Below, in pieces: positions 25,697 to 35,073 of a stretch of DNA of 64,000 bases. The notes beneath the pieces were generated by a model. It was not told the DNA's origin. It saw only the letters and a list, made by a program, of their open reading frames with translations, and did not search any database. The stretch spans positions 1-64,000 of the forward strand of contig NZ_AUME01000010.1 in NCBI RefSeq assembly GCF_000430525.1, written 5' to 3'. How positions within the stretch are numbered: the first letter of the stretch is position 1; each line of letters opens with the position of its first letter. This DNA comes from Prevotella corporis DSM 18810 = JCM 8529. Lineage in GTDB: Bacteria; Bacteroidota; Bacteroidia; Bacteroidales; Bacteroidaceae. The translations under genes and the position numbers were made by a program.

Positions 25697-27016
25697 CTAT
25701 AATACGGGGGCGAATAAATGTGCAATCCACCCTCTAATTTTTTGCCATGGTGTTCTCCAATTATCCCAAACTTCCTCGGTTAATCTAAAGCAGTCTTTTT
25801 TCTCATGCTCAAATAAGGTGTCAATTTCCTTTGTGGTTTCTTTATCAATGATTACCACATTCTCCTCTCTATCCCATCTTAGACTTCTTGAATTTAAATT
25901 AGCAGAACCGACAGTACAAAACTTTCCATCAACCAAAATTGTTTTTGTATGATGGAATCCAGGTTTGTAAATCCATATTATACATCCTGATTTCATTAAT
26001 TTGTGAGCATTATAGAATCCACAGTCGGGAGTAAGTGGAATATCGCTTTTCTCACTGAGCATAATTTCCACTTTAACACCTCGCTTAGCCGCTTTTTTCA
26101 GTGCCTTTTTCAGACTACAGCTCAAAGTGAAATAAGGATTGATGATTTTTATACTGTCTTTGGCATTGTTGATAGCATTAATATAAAAATATCTTATTAT
26201 CTCATTGGAAACCTGCGGCTCTCTATTGATGATACCCAGCATTTTACTGCCTGCTGATTTGCATAAGTCTGGTTTTAGTCCTTTTATATATTCTGCATTC
26301 GATATCCCCCGGAAATATTTGGCACCTTGTATTTTCTTTCCTGCAACTTTCCACCACATCTTAATGAATATTTTCTGAAGCGTGTTTACTTCTTCTCCTT
26401 CAATACGACAGTGCAAGTCGTGCCAAGAACCAACGGTCTTAGTACCTTTAATGTAATAATCAGCAACGTTCATACCTCCTGTGTATGCGATCTTGCCATC
26501 GATAATGACTATCTTCCTGTGGTCACGGTTGAAAATGTCGTGAATCCATGGAAATCTTAAAGGCTTGAACTCATGTATTTCAATGCCTTTCTCCCTAATG
26601 GATCTAAGGTGTTTTTTTTTCATAGGCTGATTGTTGCTGGCATTTCCGAACCCATCAAAAATGGCCCGTACCTCAACACCTTGGCTCGCCTTCACGGCTA
26701 ATCTTTTAATGAGCTCCGCATTGATAGAATCATTTCTGAAATTAAAGTATTCAAGGTGGATACTCGACTTCGCTTGTTCGATGGCCTTGAACAAGTCGTC
26801 AAATTTCTGTTGACCATTGGTCAGCAGGGTTATTGAGTTGTTGTTTGAGAACTTAACGCCTTTTGAGCGAAGTTGTTTGACTATCAGCGAGTCAGAACTG
26901 TAGCATGTTGTATCTATTCCCCAAATGGTAACTTTGGGAACAGATGCTTGTATAATTGATGTAAAACACCAAAATACAATAGCGAGGACGTGATTTGTCT
27001 TTTTGCTAAATATCAC
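25697..27016 (-). CDS. exported phospholipase D-like protein (cardiolipin synthase family)
   Basis: A 439-residue protein with two HKD motifs: His166-Lys168-Asp173 in HRKIVIIDGKIAYTGG, and His356-Lys358-Asp363 in HTKTILVDGKFCTVGSANLN. The N-terminus (KKTNHVLAIVFWCFTSIIQA) looks like a signal peptide with cleavage near residue 25, in place of the two membrane helices of usual bacterial cardiolipin synthases. It would act on phospholipids in the periplasm or at the outer face of the inner membrane. It is the last gene of the minus-strand run kdsA-kdsD-pld, 30 bases after kdsD. A phosphatidyltransferase or lipase is likely; true cardiolipin synthesis is not proven. Confidence 0.88.
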   Translation of the reverse strand: MIFSKKTNHVLAIVFWCFTSIIQASVPKVTIWGIDTTCYSSDSLIVKQLRSKGVKFSNNNSITLLTNGQQKFDDLFKAIEQAKSSIHLEYFNFRNDSINAELIKRLAVKASQGVEVRAIFDGFGNASNNQPMKKKHLRSIREKGIEIHEFKPLRFPWIHDIFNRDHRKIVIIDGKIAYTGGMNVADYYIKGTKTVGSWHDLHCRIEGEEVNTLQKIFIKMWWKVAGKKIQGAKYFRGISNAEYIKGLKPDLCKSAGSKMLGIINREPQVSNEIIRYFYINAINNAKDSIKIINPYFTLSCSLKKALKKAAKRGVKVEIMLSEKSDIPLTPDCGFYNAHKLMKSGCIIWIYKPGFHHTKTILVDGKFCTVGSANLNSRSLRWDREENVVIIDKETTKEIDTLFEHEKKDCFRLTEEVWDNWRTPWQKIRGWIAHLFAPVL

Positions 27017-27046
27017 TAACTTTCTATGTTTGCTGGAGTATAAATA

Positions 27047-28018
27047 TTAAATCATACAGCTGTAATGGTCAACTACTCCTAACAATCTTCTATCTTTATC
27101 ACAAACAAGAACTGTATGAATCTTGTATTTGTGCATTATTCGTTGAATTTCAGTAATCTTAGTTGTGGGCGATACTGTCTTCGGGTTCTCTGTCATAATG
27201 TCGTGGACAGTATGGTCGAAGAACCTTGATTGCCATTTTTCCATGGCACGCCTAATATCACCATCAGTGATCAACCCTACAATCTTATCGTTCTCAAGCG
27301 ATACGCCAAGTCCTAACTTGCCTTTGCTTACCAAAATGATAGCATCCCCCAAGTGCGTGTCTGATGGGATGATGGGTAAGTCATTGGAACGCATGACATC
27401 CTGAGCTGTTGTGAGCAAACGTTTTCCTAATTCTCCGCCAGGATGGAAATGGGCAAAATCTCCAGGACGGAATTTCCTCACTTCCATAAGTGCTACAGCC
27501 AGCGCATCACCCATTACTAATGCAGCTGTGGTTGAGCTTGTCGGGGCGAGATTCAGCGGACAAGCCTCTTTCTCAACCCAAACTTTGATGTGAACAGTAG
27601 AATATTTTGCAAGAAGGGATTTAGGATTGGCGCTCATTCCAATAATGGGGATATTCATGTGGAGCACCATTGGGATGAATCGCAATAGTTCGTCTGTCTG
27701 TCCTGAATTGGATAGTGCTAAAACAACATCATCCTTTGTCATGACTCCAAGGTCTCCATGATAGACATCAAGCGGATTGACAAAGAAGGCTGGTGTTCCT
27801 GTAGATGATAGGGTAGCAGCGATTTTTGCACCGATATTGCCACTTTTGCCAACACCTGTGACAATGACTTTTCCTTTGCAGTGATACATTAATTCGACTG
27901 CCTTGTCGAAATTTTCATCGAGTTGGTCGATTAATGCCAGAGTTGCATTTGCTTCTTCTCTGATACATTGTGTTGCGTATTCCCTTACGCCATGAAGACT
28001 ATCCTCTGAATGTTTCAT
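27047..28018 (-). CDS. kdsD: arabinose-5-phosphate isomerase (KpsF/GutQ/KdsD family)
   Basis: A 323-residue enzyme converting ribulose 5-phosphate to arabinose 5-phosphate, the first step to the inner-core sugar Kdo. The SIS domain (about 45-185) has VTGVGKSGNIGAKIAATLSS, the FVNPLDVYHGDLG segment and LALSNSGQTDELL. Two CBS domains follow (about 215-323). Its start overlaps the end of kdsA by four bases (ATGA type), so the two are translationally coupled and the substrate is very likely the Kdo precursor. Length and motif order are normal. Confidence 0.94.
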   Translation of the reverse strand: MKHSEDSLHGVREYATQCIREEANATLALIDQLDENFDKAVELMYHCKGKVIVTGVGKSGNIGAKIAATLSSTGTPAFFVNPLDVYHGDLGVMTKDDVVLALSNSGQTDELLRFIPMVLHMNIPIIGMSANPKSLLAKYSTVHIKVWVEKEACPLNLAPTSSTTAALVMGDALAVALMEVRKFRPGDFAHFHPGGELGKRLLTTAQDVMRSNDLPIIPSDTHLGDAIILVSKGKLGLGVSLENDKIVGLITDGDIRRAMEKWQSRFFDHTVHDIMTENPKTVSPTTKITEIQRIMHKYKIHTVLVCDKDRRLLGVVDHYSCMI

Positions 28019-28815
28019 CGTAATTTGTCAATAAGATTATCAAGGTTGGATAATTCCAGCATATTGGCGGCATCACTTAAGCCTTGGTCAGGATTGGGGT
28101 GCACTTCAAAAAAATAGCCTGTCGCCCCAAAAGCCTTAGCAGCTAATGCCATGGAGGGGACAAACTTTCTGTCGCCGACAGTCTTGCCATCTCCTGCACT
28201 CGGCCGTTGTACGCTATGCGTGCAATCCATAATCACCGTTGGTACTATTTCCCTCATGTCAGGAATGTTCCTAAAGTCAACAACCAAATTATTGTAACCG
28301 AAACTATTGCCACGCTCTGTCAGCCATACTTCTTTTGCTCCGCTTTCCATGCACTTCTCTACAGGGTATCTCATGTCTTTCCCGCTGAGGAATTGCGCTT
28401 TCTTGATGTTTATAATCTTCCCCGTCTTTGCGGCCGCAACAAGCAAGTCGGTTTGTCTGCAAAGGAAAGCCGGAATCTGAATAATGTCCGCTACGTCGCC
28501 CACAGCTTCTGCCTGATGACTTTCATGTATGTCTGTTAAAATTCTAAGTCCAAATTCTTCCTTTATTCTTTTCAACATTGCCAGTCCATCTCTAAGACCT
28601 GGTCCTCGATAAGACGTTAAACTGGTACGGTTAGCTTTGTCGAAACTTGCCTTGAAAATGATATCCAAATCGTATTTCTTGTTCAAGCGCACAAGTTCTT
28701 CTGCAACAGTTTTAAGTAATTGCATGTTTTCAATGACACAAGGTCCTGCAATAAAAACATTTCTATTTTTCATATCATAAGGAATGCAAGGAGAGGATTT
28801 GCCAGTTGTACCCAC
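28015..28815 (-). CDS. kdsA: 3-deoxy-8-phosphooctulonate synthase (Kdo-8-phosphate synthase)
   Basis: A 266-residue aldolase that joins phosphoenolpyruvate and arabinose 5-phosphate to Kdo 8-phosphate for lipopolysaccharide. The family motifs are FIAGPCVIEN (residues about 21-30), FKASFDKANRTS, GPGLRDGL, TDIHESHQAE, IQIPAFLCRQTDLL and DCTHSVQRPS. An internal ATG (28773, MKNRNVFIAG) is an alternative start, but the extra 14 residues of the longer form are compatible with the family. It begins the kdsA-kdsD-pld operon. The putative promoter at 29014-29021 would leave a leader of nearly 200 bases. Confidence 0.96.
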   Translation of the reverse strand: MGTTGKSSPCIPYDMKNRNVFIAGPCVIENMQLLKTVAEELVRLNKKYDLDIIFKASFDKANRTSLTSYRGPGLRDGLAMLKRIKEEFGLRILTDIHESHQAEAVGDVADIIQIPAFLCRQTDLLVAAAKTGKIINIKKAQFLSGKDMRYPVEKCMESGAKEVWLTERGNSFGYNNLVVDFRNIPDMREIVPTVIMDCTHSVQRPSAGDGKTVGDRKFVPSMALAAKAFGATGYFFEVHPNPDQGLSDAANMLELSNLDNLIDKLR

Positions 28816-29013
28816 GTTGTTATAATTTTCACAAAGTCAGCAGAAGCGAAATGAAACTCTAAGCTGATGACATCTTAAAAATTATGATTCTGTTGAAACC
28901 CAAACAAGTTAAGTAGTAATCCTGACATGTTTCATATTGCGGATGATACCTTTGTTGTCTGTAGTTTTCTTTGAGAAAATGGCATCTCCATACCATATTT
29001 TATTTTAATATTG

Positions 29014-29021
29014 CAAAGATA
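29014..29021 (-). promoter_or_regulatory. -7 element of the kdsA operon
   Basis: The minus strand reads TATCTTTG, a match to TAnnTTTG. I found no good -33 TTTG. It sits back to back with the promoter of the BadF-type kinase gene. Confidence 0.4.
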
Positions 29022-29064
29022 CTAAAGTTTGGCGTTATAGATATAGCATTCCAGATTTTTTTAC

Positions 29065-29072
29065 TACTTTTG
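29065..29072 (+). promoter_or_regulatory. -7 element of the BadF-type kinase gene
   Basis: TACTTTTG matches TAnnTTTG and ends 22 bases before the ATG at 29095. No clear -33 element. Confidence 0.5.
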
Positions 29073-29094
29073 CATGAAATAATTATTCTTTCTT

Positions 29095-29982
29095 ATGATA
29101 TTAGTAGCAGATAGTGGAAGCACAAAGACCGATTGGGTTTTAGCGCCAGATACTTGTTCTTCAAATAAATCCGACCACTCTTTCACAAAAGTGAAGACTC
29201 AAGGTATCAATCCGTTCCATCAATCCATGGATAGAATTGAAGCAATCATGCAAAACGAGTTGATCACACATTTGAGCAATGAGATGGGAACAGATTCCCC
29301 TTTAAACGCGATATCCTCTGTCGCCTTCTATGGAGCAGGCTGCAATGAGGCTTCCATTCCGATGATGACAGATATCATGCAAAAAATATTTCCAACTGCG
29401 ACTATCGATGTTGCTAGCGACATGCTTGGTGCTGCCCGCGCACTTTTCGGCGATGAGCAAGGTGTTGCATGTATTTTGGGAACAGGCTCTAACAGCTGTT
29501 ATTATGATGGAAGGAAAATGTTGCGAAATATACCGCCTCTTGGCTATATTCTTGGCGATGAAGGAGGAGGGGCATCCTTGGGGAAATTATTTCTTAATGG
29601 TATTTTCAAGGGAACAATTTCGAATGAGATACGTGACAGGTATTTGGAGAATGAAGGATTTGTCTATACAGACGTGATAGAAGCCGTTTATAGAAAACCC
29701 TTGCCCCATCGGTTTTTGGCATCTATTTCAAAATTTATTCTGAAAAATATTTCAGAACTGGAACTTCAAGATTTGGTGAGACGGAACTTTGATCTATTTT
29801 TTAAGAATAATATCCGTCAGTATGATGATTTCGGGAATAAGAAAATTTCGGCAATAGGAAGTATCGCACATTACTATAAGAATCTCTTTATTGAGATAGC
29901 AAAAGACAATGATTATGAAGTGATTGATGTTGTGCAGTCGCCATTGGAGGGACTGTTGTCATACCATCAACAGCACCGATGA
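29095..29982 (+). CDS. BadF/BadG-type ATPase, probable N-acetylglucosamine kinase
   Basis: A 295-residue member of the ASKHA superfamily. The phosphate-1 motif is VADSGSTKTDWVL at residues 4-16, the phosphate-2 motif is ILGTGSNSCYYDG, and GYILGDEGGGASLGKLF is the adenosine-side signature of the BadF/GlcNAc kinase family. The C-terminal part ends with AIGSIAHYYKNLF and VVQSPLEGLL, typical of the Bacteroidota proteins that I believe phosphorylate amino sugars from peptidoglycan or host glycans. No transporter or glycosidase is adjacent, so the substrate is by family analogy only. The gene is monocistronic. Confidence 0.85.
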   Translation: MILVADSGSTKTDWVLAPDTCSSNKSDHSFTKVKTQGINPFHQSMDRIEAIMQNELITHLSNEMGTDSPLNAISSVAFYGAGCNEASIPMMTDIMQKIFPTATIDVASDMLGAARALFGDEQGVACILGTGSNSCYYDGRKMLRNIPPLGYILGDEGGGASLGKLFLNGIFKGTISNEIRDRYLENEGFVYTDVIEAVYRKPLPHRFLASISKFILKNISELELQDLVRRNFDLFFKNNIRQYDDFGNKKISAIGSIAHYYKNLFIEIAKDNDYEVIDVVQSPLEGLLSYHQQHR

Positions 29983-30059
29983 GTTGGCATTTCTTCATGT
30001 CTATGGTTTGGCGCATACGAATAATATTTTTTGTCAAAAATCTTTATAGCTGCACAGTT

Positions 30060-30141
30060 ATACCTTATGTTTTGTAACGTAAAAGGTCATCTATTGCCCA
30101 CCGATTAGTGACCTTTTGCCATGCAAAACGTAATCTTTTAG
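30060..30141. repeat. 22-bp phased intergenic repeat, locus 2
   Basis: Anchors at 30069 (GTTTTG), 30091 (CTATTG), 30113 (CTTTTG) and 30135 (CTTTTA) are each exactly 22 bases apart. The second unit carries AAAAGGTCATCTATTG and the third GTGACCTTTTG. The repeat lies between the BadF-type gene and nuoA. The remainder of 29983-30529 is AT-rich, with the nuo promoter at 30432 and nothing coding that I can support. Confidence 0.6.
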
Positions 30142-30431
30142 AGACTGTTCTGTATATTTCTCAAAATCAGCAGTTTTCTGTAGGTGTGGAAACGGTTGCC
30201 TTGTAAATATTTTTCCTATTCTATTTCTCTTCATTGACCTTCTCAATGTTGATTTTGATGCTGTGCTCTATCATTAATCTTTTCAATTGTATGTGATGTA
30301 ATAGGAATACAGCAGTTTGTGGGCTTTATATCTCCACGCAATTTTTAATTCGCCGAAAATACGAAGTTTTATCAAATATTTCTGATTTGTAAAGTTGAGT
30401 TGACAAATAGCCATTCTTTTTTCGCTTCTTT

Positions 30432-30464
30432 TTTGCATTATTTTCAAAATGTTTTGTAACTTTG
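30432..30464 (+). promoter_or_regulatory. promoter of the nuo operon
   Basis: TTTG (30432-30435), a 21-base spacer and TAACTTTG (30457-30464) match the Bacteroidota consensus. The nuoA ATG is at 30530. Confidence 0.65.
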
Positions 30465-30529
30465 CACACGTTTTAAAACAACCTAATAAAATTACAAGCG
30501 AATTATTAAAATTATAGCTATATAAATTT

Positions 30530-30880
30530 ATGTATTTCACACTTTTTATCACCGTTTTTATTACGGCTGCCTTTTTGGTTGTTGCTGCTTATGTAACGGC
30601 AAAACTGATAGGTCCCCGTTCTTACAATCCGGTAAAGGGTGAGCCTTACGAGTGTGGTATTCCTACTTATGGACCTTCATGGCTTCCATTGCACGTGGGA
30701 TACTATCTCTTTGCCATTCTTTTCTTGATGTTCGATGTGGAGACAGTCTTCCTTTATCCTTGGGCAGTAGTTGTAAAGACATATGGTCCTTTGGCACTTG
30801 CCACCATCGGATTCTTCATGTTGGTATTGGTATTTGGCCTTGCTTACGCATGGCGGAAAGGAGCACTCGAATGGAAATAA
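30530..30880 (+). CDS. nuoA: NADH-quinone oxidoreductase subunit A
   Basis: A 116-residue membrane subunit of respiratory complex I with three transmembrane helices (about 3-25, 60-80 and 88-108). The loop [21 protein letters not shown] is the conserved quinone-side loop of NuoA/ND3, and [15 protein letters not shown] is the second-helix signature with its acidic residues. It opens a ten-gene operon and overlaps the nuoB start by ten bases. Its hydrophobicity, length and motifs are all normal. Confidence 0.97.
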   Translation: MYFTLFITVFITAAFLVVAAYVTAKLIGPRSYNPVKGEPYECGIPTYGPSWLPLHVGYYLFAILFLMFDVETVFLYPWAVVVKTYGPLALATIGFFMLVLVFGLAYAWRKGALEWK

Positions 30881-31755
30881 GAAAGCCGAAAATCAAGTCA
30901 ATGCCTTATGACGAGTGGAAAGACAACGAAACGTTGGAAAAAATGGCCAACGATTTGAATGATGGTGGCACGAATCTCGTTCTTGGAAATCTGGACCAGT
31001 TGATAAACTGGGGGCGAAGCAACTCGCTTTGGTCGCTGACCTTTGCAACATCATGTTGTGGTATTGAATTTATGGCCGTTGGTTGTGCACGTTATGACTT
31101 CTCACGCTTTGGTTTCGAAGTTACGAGAAATTCTCCACGTCAGGCAGACTTAATTATGTGTGCAGGCACTATCACGAATAAGATGGCACCTGCGTTGAAG
31201 CGTTTGTATGACCAGATGGCAGAGCCCAAATATGTCATCGCAGTTGGCGGTTGTGCTATCTCTGGAGGCCCATTCAAGGATAGTTATCATGTCATGCGAG
31301 GTATCGACGAGATTATTCCTGTTGATGTTTATATCCCTGGATGTCCTCCGCGCCCTGAAGCAATCATCTATGGTATGATGCAGCTGCAACGGAAAGTGAA
31401 GATAGAGAAATTCTTCGGTGGGGCAAATAAGAAACAGAACAAGGAAGAACGCTTGTTGGGAAAGAGTAACTCTGCCATCATCTTTGAGGAAAAATTAGGC
31501 ATCAAGGCAGAGGAAATAAAAGTCCAACGCGAGGCTGAATTTGCCGAATCAAAACAACCTGCTGTCAAGCCAGCAAGGCCAGCTCGTCCTGCGGTGACTC
31601 CGAAGACTGAAGAGGTTATAAAGAAAGCTAATACGATTGTTGTAGATAAGCCTGTTACAAAGGAAGATGTTGAAAAGTTGGGGAAGGAACTGGATCAATT
31701 GAATAATGAGAATCCAACCAAGCCAATTGATACTAATCCAACAACAGCTAATTGA
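30871..31755 (+). CDS. nuoB: NADH-quinone oxidoreductase subunit B with a long C-terminal tail
   Basis: I start at ATG 30871, which overlaps nuoA by ten bases; any longer frame would run through nuoA. The 294-residue protein has the N2 iron-sulphur cluster ligands Cys62-Cys63 ([10 protein letters not shown]), then VGGCAISGG and [10 protein letters not shown]. The conserved core ends near residue 185 ([10 protein letters not shown]). About 110 extra residues follow, rich in Lys, Glu, Ala and Pro (for example [16 protein letters not shown]), which normal NuoB proteins of 160-220 residues lack. The subunit passes electrons from the iron-sulphur chain to quinone. The tail is probably flexible and faces the cytoplasm, on the side where NuoEFG would normally sit. 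Confidence 0.95.
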   Translation: MEIRKPKIKSMPYDEWKDNETLEKMANDLNDGGTNLVLGNLDQLINWGRSNSLWSLTFATSCCGIEFMAVGCARYDFSRFGFEVTRNSPRQADLIMCAGTITNKMAPALKRLYDQMAEPKYVIAVGGCAISGGPFKDSYHVMRGIDEIIPVDVYIPGCPPRPEAIIYGMMQLQRKVKIEKFFGGANKKQNKEERLLGKSNSAIIFEEKLGIKAEEIKVQREAEFAESKQPAVKPARPARPAVTPKTEEVIKKANTIVVDKPVTKEDVEKLGKELDQLNNENPTKPIDTNPTTAN

Positions 31756-31769
31756 TAAGGTGCGAAAAA

Positions 31770-33344
31770 ATGAAACTAGAAAACAAAGAATTTGGTTTTG
31801 ATAGTTTTGCCACAGAGATGGCAAGACTGAAAAGAGAACAGCATTTCGATTACCTTGTTACTGTAGTGGGAGAGGACTTCGGCGCAGAAGAGGGACTCGG
31901 CTGTATCTACATTCTCGAAAATACTCAAACACATGAACGTTGCTCTGTAAAACAACTTGCCAAGAAAGTTGATGAGGATTATGTTATTCCTTCAATTTAT
32001 AGCATTTGGGCTGATGCCGACTTGTTGGAACGCGAGGTTTATGATTTTTTTGGTATCAAGTTCCTTGGTCATCCAGACATGCGTCGTCTCTTCTTGAGAA
32101 ATGATTTTGTGGGTTATCCACTTCGCAAGGATTACGACATGGACCCCGCCAAGAATATGTTCACAACAGAGGATGATATCGAGGTTGATACAACGACCGA
32201 ATGGAATTTAAGTTCTGACGGTGATCTGAAAGCTACAAAACACAGATTGTTTACAGAGGACGAGTTTGTTGTCAATATAGGCCCCCAACACCCATCTACT
32301 CACGGTGTATTGCGCTTGCAAACTGTTCTTGATGGTGAGAAAGTTAAGAAAATTTACCCCCATCTTGGCTATATCCATCGTGGTATAGAGAAAATGTGCG
32401 AGTCTTATACATATCCTCAAACTTTAGCCTTGACAGACCGAATGAACTATCTGTCAGCCATGATGCACCGCCATGCCTTGGTTGGCGTGATAGAGGAGGC
32501 TATGGGAATCGAATTGTCGGAGCGCATTCTCTACATCCGTACTATTATGGATGAATTGCAGCGTATTGACAACCACTTGCTTTATACTTCTTGCTGTGCG
32601 CAGGACTTGGGTGCACTCACGGGTATGCTGTATGGCATGCGTGATCGCGAACATGTGCTGAATGTTATGGAAGAGACGACAGGTGGGCGATTGATTCAGA
32701 ATTATTATAGGATTGGCGGTTTGCAAGACGATATTGATCCTAACTTCGTGGCTAATACGAAGGCACTGTGCAAATATCTTCGTCCGATGATTCAAGAGTA
32801 TCTTGATGTATTTGGCGATAATGTGATTACTCATCAGCGCTTTGAGAATATTGGTGTCATGAATGCGGAAGATTGTATCAGCTATGGTGTAACAGGTCCT
32901 GCTGGACGTGCCGCTGGTTGGAGAAACGATGTCCGCAAGTATCACCCGTATGCAGTTTATGATAAGGTTAACTTTGAGGAAGTTGTGATGGACAATGGTG
33001 ATTCTATGGATCGCTATTACTGCCATATCAAGGAAATGTATCAGAGTCTTGATATCATCGAACAACTCATTGATAATATACCTGAGGGTGATTTTTATAT
33101 CAAGCAGAAACCAATTATTAAGGTTCCAGAAGGCCAGTGGTACTTTTCTGTTGAAGGAGCAAGTGGCGAATTCGGTGCATATCTTGACTCACGTGGCGAC
33201 AAGAGTGCGTATCGATTGAAGTTCCGCCCAATGGGCTTGACGCTCGTCGGCGCAATGGATAAGATGTTACGCGGCCTGAAAGTGGCCGACCTGGTGACAG
33301 TCGGTGCCGCGCTGGACTTCGTTATTCCCGACATTGATCGTTAA
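31770..33344 (+). CDS. nuoCD: NADH-quinone oxidoreductase fused subunits C/D
   Basis: A 524-residue fusion from ATG 31770; the frame is open upstream to 31752, but only with a TTG inside nuoB. Residues about 10-135 are NuoC (30-kDa subunit: EVYDFFGIKFLGHPDMRRL), and residues about 160-524 are NuoD (49-kDa subunit). NIGPQHPSTHGVLRL and HLGYIHRGIEKMCE are its quinone-site motifs, and IPDIDR is the usual end. The CD fusion also occurs in enterobacteria and other Bacteroidota. It forms the quinone chamber with nuoB and nuoH. It starts 14 bases after the nuoB stop. Confidence 0.96.
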   Translation: MKLENKEFGFDSFATEMARLKREQHFDYLVTVVGEDFGAEEGLGCIYILENTQTHERCSVKQLAKKVDEDYVIPSIYSIWADADLLEREVYDFFGIKFLGHPDMRRLFLRNDFVGYPLRKDYDMDPAKNMFTTEDDIEVDTTTEWNLSSDGDLKATKHRLFTEDEFVVNIGPQHPSTHGVLRLQTVLDGEKVKKIYPHLGYIHRGIEKMCESYTYPQTLALTDRMNYLSAMMHRHALVGVIEEAMGIELSERILYIRTIMDELQRIDNHLLYTSCCAQDLGALTGMLYGMRDREHVLNVMEETTGGRLIQNYYRIGGLQDDIDPNFVANTKALCKYLRPMIQEYLDVFGDNVITHQRFENIGVMNAEDCISYGVTGPAGRAAGWRNDVRKYHPYAVYDKVNFEEVVMDNGDSMDRYYCHIKEMYQSLDIIEQLIDNIPEGDFYIKQKPIIKVPEGQWYFSVEGASGEFGAYLDSRGDKSAYRLKFRPMGLTLVGAMDKMLRGLKVADLVTVGAALDFVIPDIDR

Positions 33345-33390
33345 GAGTGAACTATGATAATAGAAATGAATTAAGAAATAAATCATATAC

Positions 33391-34500
33391 ATGTTCGATT
33401 TTAGTATTATAACGAATTGGTTCGACCAGTTGCTGAGAATAAACTTAGGGCTTGGTGATTTTTGGGCCATTCTTATCGAGTGTGTGATAGTTGGCTTGGC
33501 CATTATCGTTGGCTATGCTGTTCTTGCTATCATACTCATTTTCATGGAACGTAAGGTTTGTGCCTATTTTCAGTGTCGAATTGGTCCAGTTCGTGTTGGA
33601 TGGTGGGGTACCTTACAAGTGTTCGCCGACGTGCTTAAAATGTTGATAAAGGAAATTTTCGTAGTAGATAAGGCAGATAAATTACTCTATTACTTAGCTC
33701 CTTTCCTTGTTATAGCAGCCTCTATCGGAACATTCTCATTCCTCCCATGGAATAGGGGTGCACAAGTGTTGGACTTTAATGTAGGTGTCTTCCTTGTTAC
33801 GGCAATTAGTTCAATTGGTGTGCTTGGAATCTTTATTGCAGGTTGGGCAAGTAATAACAAGTATTCTGTGCTCTCAGCTATGCGTGCTGCAGTTCAGATG
33901 ATTTCATACGAGTTGTCTTTGGGCATCTGCCTGATTTCTGTGGTGATTCTTACGGGAACAATGCAGATTTCAGAGATTGTTGAATACCAAACTGGTCCAT
34001 GGAGATACCTTTTGTTCCAAGGACACATTCCAGCATTGTTGGCCTTCTTGGTATTCTTAGTAGCTGGTAATGCGGAGGCAAATCGTGGGCCGTTTGACTT
34101 GGCTGAAGCTGAGAGTGAATTGACTGCTGGTTATCATACAGAATATAGTGGTATGGGATTTGGTTTCTATTATTTGGCTGAATATCTTAACCTCTTTGTT
34201 ATCTCTGCCCTTGCTGCAACTATGTTCTTAGGAGGTTGGGCACCAATTAATATTGGGGTGGAAAGTTTCGATAACATTATGAATCTGATTCCAGGTATAG
34301 TTTGGTTCCTCGGAAAATCTTTCTTTGTAGTATTCCTACTCATGTGGGTACGTTGGACTTTCCCAAGATTACGAGTTGACCAAATATTGAAGTTAGAATG
34401 GAAATACCTTATGCCATTAAGTCTTATCATTCTTGTGATGATGACAGTATGTGTGGCATTTGGATGGGTTAATCCGTTCAATTTCGAATCTATGTTTTAA
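33391..34500 (+). CDS. nuoH: NADH-quinone oxidoreductase subunit H
   Basis: A 369-residue membrane subunit with about eight transmembrane helices, equivalent to ND1. The conserved stretches are FMERKVCAYFQCRIGPVRVG (loop 1), GWASNNKYSVLSAMRAA and EANRGPFDLAEAESELTAG with HTEYSGMGFG, which together form the charged quinone entry (E-channel). RWTFPRLRVDQILKLEWKYL lies near the C-terminus. It anchors the peripheral arm to the membrane arm. The gap to nuoCD is 46 bases and to nuoI 28 bases. Confidence 0.97.
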   Translation: MFDFSIITNWFDQLLRINLGLGDFWAILIECVIVGLAIIVGYAVLAIILIFMERKVCAYFQCRIGPVRVGWWGTLQVFADVLKMLIKEIFVVDKADKLLYYLAPFLVIAASIGTFSFLPWNRGAQVLDFNVGVFLVTAISSIGVLGIFIAGWASNNKYSVLSAMRAAVQMISYELSLGICLISVVILTGTMQISEIVEYQTGPWRYLLFQGHIPALLAFLVFLVAGNAEANRGPFDLAEAESELTAGYHTEYSGMGFGFYYLAEYLNLFVISALAATMFLGGWAPINIGVESFDNIMNLIPGIVWFLGKSFFVVFLLMWVRWTFPRLRVDQILKLEWKYLMPLSLIILVMMTVCVAFGWVNPFNFESMF

Positions 34501-34528
34501 AATAGAATAATAAGAATTTATAATTCTA

Positions 34529-35062
34529 ATGGAAAATAAACAATCATATTTCGGAGAAATCGGAGCTGCTTTTAAAACTCTGACAACGGGATTGAAGACT
34601 ACTATGAAGGAGTACTTCACTCCCAAGTCAACTGAGCAGTATCCGGAAAACCGTAAGACAACGCTGCATGTGGCCAAACGCCATCGTGGTCGCCTCGTGT
34701 TTAAGCGTGACGAAAACGAGAATTATAAGTGTGTTGCTTGCTTGATGTGTGAGAAGGCTTGTCCAAACGGAACAATCAAGATCAACAGCGAGATGCGAAC
34801 AGACCCAGAGACGGGAAAAAAGAAACGCCAATTGCTCGATTATCAATATGACTTGGGCGATTGTATGTTCTGTCAGCTTTGTGTGAACGCATGTAACTTC
34901 GACGCTATTAAGTTCACAAATGATTTCGAGAATGCCGTATTTGATCGCTCAAAGCTTGTTTTGCACCTTAATGAAGAAATTTATAAGGGTGGTTCATTAC
35001 CAAATATCGTCGAAGGAGGTGCTGATTGGGAAGTCGGCACGTTTAACACTAAAACCAAATAA
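34529..35062 (+). CDS. nuoI: NADH-quinone oxidoreductase subunit I
   Basis: A 177-residue ferredoxin-like subunit carrying two [4Fe-4S] clusters. The first Cys set is CVACLMCEKACPNGTIKI and the second is CMFCQLCVNACNFDAIKF, with Asn in place of the usual Pro after the last Cys. The N-terminal amphipathic segment and RHRGRL match the family. In complexes without NuoEFG, this subunit together with NuoB and NuoCD is the candidate electron entry site. An N-terminal extension of about 40 polar residues (KTLTTGLKTTMKEYFTPKS) precedes the conserved part. Confidence 0.96.
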   Translation: MENKQSYFGEIGAAFKTLTTGLKTTMKEYFTPKSTEQYPENRKTTLHVAKRHRGRLVFKRDENENYKCVACLMCEKACPNGTIKINSEMRTDPETGKKKRQLLDYQYDLGDCMFCQLCVNACNFDAIKFTNDFENAVFDRSKLVLHLNEEIYKGGSLPNIVEGGADWEVGTFNTKTK

Positions 35063-35073
35063 GGAACAAAGAT

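Noticed and set aside
30652..30870. A longer NuoB starting inside nuoA
   Set aside because: The upstream part is an alternative frame of nuoA; NuoB similarity begins after the ATG at 30871.
32454..33065. A 203-codon minus-strand frame opposite nuoCD
   Set aside because: It is antisense to conserved NuoD coding sequence; composition (Ile/His-rich) fits a shadow frame.
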